A program made the translations under genes and the position numbers. DNA of 19,745 nucleotides from UBA6901 sp964355495 (GTDB lineage Bacteria > Pseudomonadota > Gammaproteobacteria > Acidiferrobacterales > UBA6901). Each line of letters opens with the position of its first letter. Position 1 is the stretch's first letter. The stretch spans positions 1 through 19,745 of the forward strand of contig CAYHES010000029.1 in the NCBI GenBank assembly GCA_964355495.1, read 5' to 3'. The notes below the pieces were generated by a model. That model ran no database searches, was not told where the DNA came from, and worked only from the letters and a program-made list of their open reading frames with translations. Shown one piece after another: positions 6,327-12,258 of the stretch.

Positions 6327-7646
6327 ATGCTGAACGCATTCCCAAACCGTTTCTTCCCCGTACTGCTCGGTGTGCTGTTTGCGTCTTTGCCCGCTGTCCC
6401 GGCGCACGCGGCCCCCGCGGCGAGCGACCCGATCGACCGTATCCTGATTGTGGTCAATGACGAGATCATCACCGCGCGCGAGGTGGACACACGGGTGCAT
6501 GCCGTACACGCCCGCCTCGCGTCGCAAAAGGTAACCCTGCCGCCGGACGACATCCTGCGCCGCCAGGTGATGGAGCGCATGGTGGCCGAACGCCTGCAAC
6601 AGCAGGTCGCCCGCCAGTTCGGCTTCACCGTCAGCGACGCGCACCTCGACCGGGCGATCCGCCAGGTTGCCGAGCAGAACCGCAAGAGCCCGGATGACCT
6701 GCGGCGTGAAAGCGAGAAAGAGCCGGGCGGCTACCGCGCATTTCGCGAAGAGCTGCGTGGTCAACTGCTCGTGCAGCAGCTCATCGAGCGCGAGGTGAAC
6801 AACCGCGTCAATGTTTCCGAGGCCGAGGTGGAGAATTTCCTGGCCGCCCAGTCGGGACGCGACGGGGGGGTCGAATACAACATTTCGCACATCCTGCTGG
6901 GTCTGCCCGAATCGGCCTCGCCGGAAGTCATCGCCCGGGCCAGGCAGAGGGCCGAGGGGCTGCTCGCCGAGCTGCGCAAAGGCGCCGACTTCGGACAGCT
7001 CGCGGTCGCCAACTCGCAGGGGCAGAACGCCCTGGAAGGTGGTGGCCTCGGCTGGAAGCAGGCCGGACAATTGCCGGACCTGTTCGTGAACGCCTTGCGC
7101 ACGCTGCAGCCCGGCGCGGTCAGCGACGTCTTGCGCAGCCCGAGCGGTTTTCACCTTCTGCGCCTCAACGACCGGCGTGGTGGTGGGGAGGCGCTGAAAG
7201 TCACGCAAACGCGCGCGCGCCATATTCTCATCAAGACCGGCGAACTGGTGTCGCTCGTTGAAGCACAACGGCGCGCTGAGCAACTGCGCGAGCGCATCGT
7301 GAACGGTGCGGGCTTCGCCGAGACCGCGCGCGCGCATTCCGAGGATGTCGGCTCGGCCGCCAATGGCGGCGACCTTGGCTGGATGAGCCCCGGCCAGACC
7401 GTGCCGGAGTTCGAGAAGGCCATGAATGCGCTCAAACCCGGCGAACTGAGCGCAGCGGTGAAAAGCCCGTTCGGCGTGCACCTCATTCAGGTGCAGGAGC
7501 GGCGCGAACGCGACGTGAGCCAGGAGCGCGAGGCGGCGACGGCGCGCAACCAGTTGCACGCGCGCAAGGCCGACGAACGCTATGAACAGTGGCTGCGGCA
7601 ACTGCGCGACGAGGCATTTGTCGAGTACCGCATGGACGGAAAGTAA
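6327..7646 (+). CDS. surA: Periplasmic chaperone and peptidyl-prolyl isomerase SurA
   Basis: Escorts outer-membrane proteins, notably LptD encoded just upstream, across the periplasm to the BAM complex. The 439 residues compare with 428 in E. coli. Signal peptide: RFFPVLLGVLFASLPAVPAHA, cleaved before APAAS. The SurA N-domain spans about 35-175 (DRILIVVNDEIITAREVD...). Two parvulin domains follow: first at about 182-280 (YNISHILLGLP...GGGLGWKQAGQLPDLF), second at about 290-390 (RARHILIKTGE...GGDLGWMSPGQTVPEF). A short C-terminal helix ends the protein. The spacing after lptD and the order are conserved in gammaproteobacteria. No clear ribosome binding site precedes the ATG. Confidence 0.95.
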   Translation: MLNAFPNRFFPVLLGVLFASLPAVPAHAAPAASDPIDRILIVVNDEIITAREVDTRVHAVHARLASQKVTLPPDDILRRQVMERMVAERLQQQVARQFGFTVSDAHLDRAIRQVAEQNRKSPDDLRRESEKEPGGYRAFREELRGQLLVQQLIEREVNNRVNVSEAEVENFLAAQSGRDGGVEYNISHILLGLPESASPEVIARARQRAEGLLAELRKGADFGQLAVANSQGQNALEGGGLGWKQAGQLPDLFVNALRTLQPGAVSDVLRSPSGFHLLRLNDRRGGGEALKVTQTRARHILIKTGELVSLVEAQRRAEQLRERIVNGAGFAETARAHSEDVGSAANGGDLGWMSPGQTVPEFEKAMNALKPGELSAAVKSPFGVHLIQVQERRERDVSQEREAATARNQLHARKADERYEQWLRQLRDEAFVEYRMDGK

Positions 7647-7690
7647 GAAATTCAGCCACAGATCCATATAGGCTCTCACCAGCCTCTCGA

Positions 7691-7800
7691 ATCAGCGCAA
7701 AGGCCGCAAAGGCCGCAAAGGCGCAGAGATCGCGGAGAAAAGCGCTTCGAGATTTAAACTTGGAGTTTCTTTGCGTCCTCTGCGCCTTTGCGTGCTCTGC
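7691..7800. repeat. CGCAAAG-type inverted repeat between surA and pdxA
   Basis: The 255-base surA-pdxA gap is mostly repeat. GGCCGCAAA is iterated at 7702-7719. CGCAAAGGCGCAGAG (7714-7728) pairs perfectly with 7778-7792, with a 49-base loop. A related CTTTGCGTTCTTCGTG run at 7863-7879 and CTCTGTGTTTATCCGTG at 7831-7847 look like further repeat pieces. It belongs to the same sequence type as the element at 11782-11887. No promoter for pdxA is evident. Confidence 0.7.
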
Positions 7801-7901
7801 GTTATTTCCAGAGAGCCGCCCCGACCAAGCCTCTGTGTTTATCCGTGACCCAGCCTTGCCATTTCTTTGCGTTCTTCGTGTGTTTCGGGTGAAATCCCGA
7901 C

Positions 7902-8918
7902 ATGACCCGTCGCCCCATCATTGCCCTGACCCCCGGCGAACCCGCCGGCATCGGTCCGGATGTCGCCATTGCCTTCGCGCAGCAAGCGCCCGACTTTGAT
8001 CTGGTGCTGATCGCCGATTCGGCCCTGCTCACGGCGCGCGCCGCGCAACTCAAAACGGCTTTCGACGCGCGTCCCTGGGGCGGGCGTGGCCACGACATCC
8101 CGGCGGTCTACGTTCTGCCGATTGCCACCAGCCACCCGGTGCAAGCCGGGCGACTCGATCCGGCGAACAGTCCGTATGTCATCGAATGCCTGCGGCGCGC
8201 CGTGCACGGCTGCCGCAACCGCGAGTTCGATGCGCTGGTTACCGGTCCGGTGCACAAGGGCGTGATCAACGACGCCGGCATCGCCTTCACCGGTCACACC
8301 GAATTCCTGGCTGCCGAATCAGGGACCGAACAGGTGGTAATGATGCTGGCCGCACCGGGCCTGCGTGTGGCCCTCGCCACCACTCACCTGCCACTGTCCG
8401 AAGTCAGCCGCGCCATTACCCGCGCGCACCTTACCGGGGTGCTGCGCATTCTGCATGCCGATCTGCGCGCCAAGTTCGGCATACCCGATCCGCAGATCCT
8501 CGTGTGCGGCCTTAACCCGCATGCCGGCGAGGGCGGGCACCTGGGCCGCGAGGAGATCGAGGTGATCGAACCGGTGCTGGCCGCGCTGCGCGCCGAAGGA
8601 TTCAAGCTGCGCGGACCGGTGCCGGCCGATACCGCGTTCATCCCGGCGAGCCTCGTGGGCATGGATGCGGTGCTCGCCATGTACCACGACCAGGGCCTGC
8701 CGGTGCTGAAAGCGCACGACTTCGCGCACGCCATCAACATCACCCTCGGCCTGCCGTTCGTGCGCACCTCGGTGGACCACGGCACGGCCCTGGAGCTGGC
8801 CGGCAGCGGCCGTGCCGACGCGTCGAGCCTGCGCGCCGCGGTGGAAGCGGCTTTGAGAATGATCAAGCCACAGATGAACACAGATAACAAGTCGAGAGTC
8901 CCAAGTCGAGAGTCGTGA
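7902..8918 (+). CDS. pdxA: 4-hydroxythreonine-4-phosphate dehydrogenase
   Basis: NAD-dependent oxidation of 4-phosphohydroxythreonine in the DXP-dependent pyridoxal phosphate pathway; cytoplasmic homodimer. Motifs in order: LTPGEPAGIGPDVAI (residues about 9-23), GHTEFLA, ATTHLPLSEV (metal-binding His), GLNPHAGEGGHLGREE (second His), PADTAF, AMYHDQGLPVLKA (third His), and INITLGLPFVRTSVDHGTA near the end. The family normally stops soon after AAVEAALRM. Here the last 16 or so residues (KPQMNTDNKSRVPSRES) are encoded by repeat DNA (8868-8966), so the C-terminus is a repeat-derived extension. The main domain is complete and should be active. Confidence 0.94.
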   Translation: MTRRPIIALTPGEPAGIGPDVAIAFAQQAPDFDLVLIADSALLTARAAQLKTAFDARPWGGRGHDIPAVYVLPIATSHPVQAGRLDPANSPYVIECLRRAVHGCRNREFDALVTGPVHKGVINDAGIAFTGHTEFLAAESGTEQVVMMLAAPGLRVALATTHLPLSEVSRAITRAHLTGVLRILHADLRAKFGIPDPQILVCGLNPHAGEGGHLGREEIEVIEPVLAALRAEGFKLRGPVPADTAFIPASLVGMDAVLAMYHDQGLPVLKAHDFAHAINITLGLPFVRTSVDHGTALELAGSGRADASSLRAAVEAALRMIKPQMNTDNKSRVPSRES

Positions 8919-8966
8919 GTCGAAGGCACGAATTCTTTCGACTCCCGACTCCCGACTCCCGACTCT
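8868..8966. repeat. GAGTC-rich imperfect inverted repeat at the pdxA end
   Basis: CCACAGATGAACACAGAT at 8868-8885 is followed by GTCGAGAGTC units (8891-8900, 8905-8914) and GTGAGTCGAA. The right half runs TTCGACTCCCGACTCCC and continues with further CGACTCC units to 8966, so the two halves fold back on each other around GGCACGAATTC. The element covers the pdxA stop and ends 4 bases before the rsmA ATG, so it has removed any normal ribosome binding site there. Confidence 0.75.
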
Positions 8967-8970
8967 ATTT

Positions 8971-9804
8971 ATGCCCCACATCCAACCCAAGAAGCGCTTC
9001 GGCCAGCACTTCCTGCACGACCGCGGCATCGTGCAGCGCATCCTCGACGCCTTTGACCCGCAACCGGGCGAAACCCTGGTCGAGATCGGCCCCGGCCCCG
9101 GCGCACTCACCCGGCCGCTGCTGGAACGCTGCACACCCCTGCATGTGGTTGAGCTGGACCGCGATCTGGCCGCGCGCCTGCGCGCCGATTTCGACCGCTG
9201 GCTCCCGGCGCGGTCTACCTCGCCCATCCCTGGGCTCGTCCCGCCCGCACAACTGGTCGTGCACGAAGCCGATGCCCTGAAGTTCGACTTCTGTTCGCTG
9301 GTACCGGCCGGCGGCAGGCTGCGCATCATCGGCAACCTGCCCTACAACATCTCGACACCGCTGCTGTTCCATCTGCTCGAACAACGGCACTGCATCGGTG
9401 ACATGTTGTTCATGCTGCAAAAAGAAGTGGTCGACCGCATGGCCGCCGCGCCCGGCGGCAAGGACTATGGACGCTTGTCGGTGATGCTGCAGTGGCAGTT
9501 ACGCGTCGAAAAACTCTTCGACGTGCGTCCCGGCGCGTTCACGCCGCCACCCAAGGTGGATTCCTCCGTGGTGCGGCTGGTGCCGCATGCGCAGCCACCG
9601 ATCCAGGTGCGCGATGCCGCGGCCTTCGCGCACCTGGTGCGGGCGGCCTTCGCGCAACGCCGCAAGACCCTGCGTAACAACCTCAAGGGCCTGATGACGG
9701 CGGAAACACTGGAATCGCTCGGCATCGATCCGCAACGGCGCGCCGAGACCCTGACGCTCGGCGAGTTTGCCAAGGTCGCCAATGCCTTGCCGCCCGCCGT
9801 GTGA
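8971..9804 (+). CDS. rsmA: 16S rRNA dimethyladenosine transferase
   Basis: KsgA/RsmA dimethylates A1518 and A1519 of 16S rRNA during 30S maturation. The 277 residues begin PKKRFGQHFLHDRGIVQRIL. SAM-binding motif VEIGPGPGALT lies near residue 34, the acidic VVELDRDLAARL near 60, the catalytic motif NLPYNIS near 127, and the C-terminal RAAFAQRRKTLRNNLKG near 230. Between DLAARL and the conserved DALKFDF there are about 15 more residues than in E. coli. The extra part (PARSTSPIPGLVPPAQ) is encoded by a copy of repeat family B. It lies in a loop between strands, so activity may be kept. No Shine-Dalgarno is visible because a repeat abuts the ATG. apaG/apaH, often next, are absent. Confidence 0.94.
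   Translation: MPHIQPKKRFGQHFLHDRGIVQRILDAFDPQPGETLVEIGPGPGALTRPLLERCTPLHVVELDRDLAARLRADFDRWLPARSTSPIPGLVPPAQLVVHEADALKFDFCSLVPAGGRLRIIGNLPYNISTPLLFHLLEQRHCIGDMLFMLQKEVVDRMAAAPGGKDYGRLSVMLQWQLRVEKLFDVRPGAFTPPPKVDSSVVRLVPHAQPPIQVRDAAAFAHLVRAAFAQRRKTLRNNLKGLMTAETLESLGIDPQRRAETLTLGEFAKVANALPPAV
9204..9243 (+). repeat. Repeat family B copy inside rsmA (in frame)
   Basis: The 37 bases at 9204-9240 match 10116-10152 at 27 of 37 positions and, reversed, the segment at 9866-9899 (about 22 of 28 over the core TCTACCTC..CCATCC). It is read in the same frame in RsmA and in the 10084 gene, giving PARSTSPI in both. It coincides with the extra residues of RsmA. Confidence 0.6.
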
Positions 9805-9831
9805 GCGGCCAACCGAACAATGAATTCTCTC

Positions 9832-9977
9832 TTGCTCTCCCTCTCCCTGCGGGAGACGACTGCATGGATGCACGACTCCATGGATGGAGGAGGTAGAACG
9901 GCGTCTGGAACAGCCGTCGAGGAGGTAGGGCAACGCAGGGAGCAGTTGCCGAGGGATGGGGTGAGGGCCGGGCAGCG
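9832..9977. repeat. Composite palindromic repeat between rsmA and the BamE-like gene
   Basis: The 279-base gap holds repeat DNA. The outer part is CTCTCCCTCTCCCTGC with hairpin TCTCCC-TGC-GGGAGA (9842-9856) at the left and GAGGGATGGGGTGAGGGC (9951-9968) at the right, a repeat type common in proteobacterial intergenic DNA. Inside it, on the reverse strand, is a family B copy (about 9857-9899, CATGGATG motifs), which suggests nesting. A perfect small palindrome, ACGCTT-CT-AAGCGT, lies at 10023-10036. No gene is seen here. Confidence 0.65.
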
Positions 9978-10083
9978 TAGCCTCGGGGCCGTTGCCTCTT
10001 GCGCTCCATGTGGCAGCGTGTCACGCTTCTAAGCGTAGCCTGAAATTCCCCCCCGACCATTCTGGCAAGGAGGCCCGTAGACG

Positions 10084-10452
10084 ATGAAAAGGATGCTCTT
10101 CTCCGGCCGCGTGTTCCCAGCGCGGAGTACCTCCCCTATCCACGCAGTCGTCATCCTCCTTTACGCCATCGGACTGGTTATTACCAGCGCGGCCTTCGCC
10201 ACGTCGTGGGAGACATCGTCCCTGCGCGCGCCGGGCGGCGGATTGATCCGCGTCGGCATGACACGCCAGGAGGTTCTCAACGAGCTCGGCCAACCCAAGC
10301 GCGCGAATGACTCGACGCACAACACGGTTACGAGCGGTAAATCCGGAAGGAAAAGCAGTTCGCTGACCTACCGCGGTGACGACGGGCTGTACACCATTAC
10401 GTTCTCCGGCGAGCAGGTCGTCCGGATCGTGGTCACGCCCAAGCGCGACTGA
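10084..10452 (+). CDS. Small exported protein, BamE/SmpA- or DUF2845-like
   Basis: A 122-residue protein with a hydrophobic segment AVVILLYAIGLVITSAAFA (residues about 21-39), probably a signal peptide. A small domain follows: LIRVGMTRQEVLNELGQP is the helix-turn typical of the SmpA/BamE and DUF2845 folds, and YTITFSGEQVVRIVV is the closing strand pair. AAGGAGG at 10067-10073, 10 bases before the ATG, supports the start. There is no lipobox cysteine, so it is not BamE itself. The segment before the hydrophobic core (FPARSTSPI) comes from repeat family B. Function unknown; a periplasmic or envelope role is inferred. Its stop codon abuts the plsC stop on the other strand. Confidence 0.7.
   Translation: MKRMLFSGRVFPARSTSPIHAVVILLYAIGLVITSAAFATSWETSSLRAPGGGLIRVGMTRQEVLNELGQPKRANDSTHNTVTSGKSGRKSSSLTYRGDDGLYTITFSGEQVVRIVVTPKRD
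10116..10152 (+). repeat. Repeat family B copy in the N-terminal region of the BamE-like gene
   Basis: It aligns without gaps to 9204-9240 in rsmA (27 of 37 identical) and is read in the same frame (PARSTSPI). It encodes residues about 12-23, the n-region ahead of the hydrophobic signal core. Confidence 0.6.
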
Positions 10453-11247
10453 TCAGGAGTGACCGGCGGACTCGGCCTCGATCCTGGCCATGGTCTTGCT
10501 GATCCAGCTCTCCGCCAGGCGGTTGACCTCCTCCGCCGTCTTGCCGCGACTGTCGATCATGGGGCCGATCACCACGTGGATGGAGCCGGGCCTCTTGAGG
10601 AAGCCGCGCCGCGGCCAATAGTGGCCGGCGTTGTGCGCCACCGGCACCACCGGATGGCCGGTGGCCGCGGCCAGCGCCGCGCCGCCGATGCCGAAACGGC
10701 GTTGCTGACCGGCCGCCATGCGCGTGCCCTCCGGGAACACCACCACCCAGCGCCCGCTCTCGAGCCGCTGCCGCCCCTGCTCGATGATCTGCTGTACCGA
10801 CTTGCGTCCGGCGCCGCGGTCGATGGCGATCGGATCGAGCAGCGCCAGCCCCCAGCCGAAGAACGGCACCAGCAACAATTCCCGTTTGAGCACCCACACC
10901 TGCGGCGGAAAAATTTGTTGAAAGGCGAGCGTCTCCCAGCTGGACTGATGTTTGGCGAGCACCACGGCGGTACGGCCGCGCGGCAGGTGCTCGCGCCCCT
11001 CGACCCGGTAGCGCAGCCCGCAGAGCGATCCCAGCAGCCAGATGTGGAAGCGCGCCCACTGGCTGATGAAACGGTAGCGCGCGAGCGGCGGGAACGGCCA
11101 AGTCAGCAGCGACAACAACGCATAGACCATCGCCGAGCTGAACATGACGGCATTAAACAGCAGCGAGCGCAACGCCTGCGACAGTGAATGAAGCCTCATA
11201 CACTGATGGCGGAAGTGCGGAAAACGCAGGAGCTGTTTTTCCGCCAT
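10453..11247 (-). CDS. plsC: 1-acyl-sn-glycerol-3-phosphate acyltransferase (PlsC family)
   Basis: Adds the second acyl chain to lysophosphatidic acid in phospholipid synthesis; inner-membrane protein. The N-terminal hydrophobic part SLLFNAVMFSSAMVYALLSL is followed by acyltransferase motif I KHQSSWETLAF (H-x4-E, as in Pseudomonas homologues), PFFGWGLALLDPIAIDR, motif III VVFPEGTRMA and VVPVAHNAGHYW. The normal family start aligns with LSQALRSLLF. Both available starts lie in repeat family A: ATG at 11245-11247, separated from the stop of the upstream gene by one base, and ATG at 11197-11199 inside the palindrome. The first adds 16 repeat-encoded residues; the second fits the family better. 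Last gene of the glyQS cluster, as in Pseudomonas. Confidence 0.88.
   Translation of the reverse strand: MAEKQLLRFPHFRHQCMRLHSLSQALRSLLFNAVMFSSAMVYALLSLLTWPFPPLARYRFISQWARFHIWLLGSLCGLRYRVEGREHLPRGRTAVVLAKHQSSWETLAFQQIFPPQVWVLKRELLLVPFFGWGLALLDPIAIDRGAGRKSVQQIIEQGRQRLESGRWVVVFPEGTRMAAGQQRRFGIGGAALAAATGHPVVPVAHNAGHYWPRRGFLKRPGSIHVVIGPMIDSRGKTAEEVNRLAESWISKTMARIEAESAGHS
11175..11245 (-). repeat. Repeat family A copy 3, forming the plsC start
   Basis: Reverse-strand copy of 2008-2078 with only a few differences. Both candidate plsC start codons fall in or at the edge of it, so the repeat supplies the translation start and the first residues of PlsC. Confidence 0.85.
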
Positions 11248-11248
11248 A

Positions 11249-11776
11249 TTAGTGCAGCGCAAGACGTCCGGTGAGCAGCGCGTCGCTGAACTGACGCAGG
11301 CTGTCGAATACCGGCATGTCGCTCACTGCGTTGCCGGTGGGTGCAATACGCACCGGCTGGGCACCGGCGGTACGCGCGGCGGTAATTTCCTCGTCCGTCG
11401 CCGCGACCACCGCCACGCCCGACAGATTGATCTTGAGGCGCTCGGCGAGCTCCTCGAACAGGCCCGGCAACGGCGGCCGGCAACGGCAACGACTCTCCGG
11501 CCCGTGCGGACAGACGAAAATTGCCTCGACCTCGCCACCCTTGTGACGGATGAGGTCGAGCATGCGCGCGTGAATGCGGTTGAGAACTTCCATGTGCAAT
11601 GCACCATGCGCCACCGCAGGCTGGTGGGTGACGATCACCACACGGTAGCCGTCGCGGTGCAGGCGCGCTATGGCTTCGAGACTGCCGGGCAACGGTTCCC
11701 AGTTCTCCGGCGCGTCCACATAGGTCGCGGGGGCCACGTTGATCACGCCGTCACGTCCGAGTATGACGAGTTTCAT
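11249..11776 (-). CDS. GmhB-like HAD protein lacking catalytic residues (probable pseudo-enzyme)
   Basis: 175 residues, aligned end to end with D-glycero-D-manno-heptose-1,7-bisphosphate 7-phosphatase and in the usual gmhB place between glyS and plsC. The catalytic motifs are changed. Motif I, normally LDRDG, is LGRDGVIN, so the nucleophile Asp is Gly (codon GGA, 11756-11758) while the second Asp remains. Motif II, normally TNQSG, is THQPAVAHG. The CRKP motif is CRPPLPG, with Lys lost. Motif IV, normally VGDxxxD, is VAATDEE, with both Asp lost. The zinc site (CPHGPESRCRC) is kept. The frame is open and codon use normal, so this is divergence, not sequencing noise. Phosphatase activity is unlikely; a structural or regulatory role is inferred. 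An upstream TTG at 11812 lies in repeat DNA and is rejected. Confidence 0.82.
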   Translation of the reverse strand: MKLVILGRDGVINVAPATYVDAPENWEPLPGSLEAIARLHRDGYRVVIVTHQPAVAHGALHMEVLNRIHARMLDLIRHKGGEVEAIFVCPHGPESRCRCRPPLPGLFEELAERLKINLSGVAVVAATDEEITAARTAGAQPVRIAPTGNAVSDMPVFDSLRQFSDALLTGRLALH

Positions 11777-11781
11777 ATACG

Positions 11782-11887
11782 AACACCTGCCGCAAAGACG
11801 CAAAGAACGCAAAGAAAAACGGAATAAAACAGTCTTTTATTTTTCATTAGTAACCTCTGCGTCCTTTGCGTCTTTGCGGCAGGTGTT
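11782..11887. repeat. 106-base element with perfect 24-bp terminal inverted repeats
   Basis: AACACCTGCCGCAAAGACGC begins the left arm (11782-11805), which is perfectly complementary to 11864-11887. The AT-rich centre contains AATAAAA...TTTTATT, a second small inverted repeat. It fills the gap between the mazG-like stop (11892) and the gmhB-like ATG (11776). No target-site duplication is obvious. It is shaped like a MITE, and the CGCAAAG core relates it to 7691-7800. In RNA it would form a very long hairpin. Confidence 0.85.
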
Positions 11888-11891
11888 AATT

Positions 11892-12221
11892 TTAGTCTTT
11901 AAATTCTGACACGCGGATGCGGCCGTTGATCATGCGGCTCTGGCGGTTCTGGATTTTTTCCATTTTGTCCCAGAACGCCTGTTTGAGATCGAAATCGGCG
12001 GCGATTGCCGTGCCCAGGAGCAGGATGAACAGGTCGGCGCATTCTTCCGCGAGCTGTTCCTTGCCCTTGCCCTTGGTGACGCATTCGGCAATCTCGCCCA
12101 GTTCCTCGGCCATGAGCGCGATGCGGTAGGTCATCTCCTCGCCGCCGCTGTCCTTGAAGCGATGCTTGTTGTGAAATGCCTGCACCGCCGTGAGCATCTT
12201 CTGGTAGGAATCCATGTTCAT
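11892..12221 (-). CDS. MazG-like nucleotide pyrophosphohydrolase
   Basis: A 109-residue all-alpha NTP-PPase protein. The metal-binding motifs are visible: AEELGEIAE (E-x2-E type, residues about 33-41) and LAEECADLFILLLG (E-x3-D, about 57-70). The family hydrolyses nucleoside triphosphates or modified dNTPs to monophosphate and pyrophosphate, as a house-cleaning activity. The size fits single-domain MazG-like enzymes rather than full MazG. GAGAGGTG lies just before the ATG; a second ATG two codons in is possible. It sits between glyS and the gmhB-like gene, a place where most relatives have no gene. The exact substrate cannot be told. Confidence 0.82.
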   Translation of the reverse strand: MNMDSYQKMLTAVQAFHNKHRFKDSGGEEMTYRIALMAEELGEIAECVTKGKGKEQLAEECADLFILLLGTAIAADFDLKQAFWDKMEKIQNRQSRMINGRIRVSEFKD

Positions 12222-12258
12222 GTGGCACCTCTCTGCCAGACGTGGGACGTGACGACCG

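Noticed and set aside
6222..7679. Long minus-strand open frame (485 codons) opposite surA
   Set aside because: Antisense shadow of a certain gene; composition follows the surA codons and no domain is seen. The same holds for the minus frame at 4928-6238 opposite lptD and the plus frame at 12766-14232 opposite glyS.
11777..11812. TTG start 12 codons upstream for the GmhB-like gene
   Set aside because: Those codons lie in the inverted-repeat arm; the family begins at MKLVIL.
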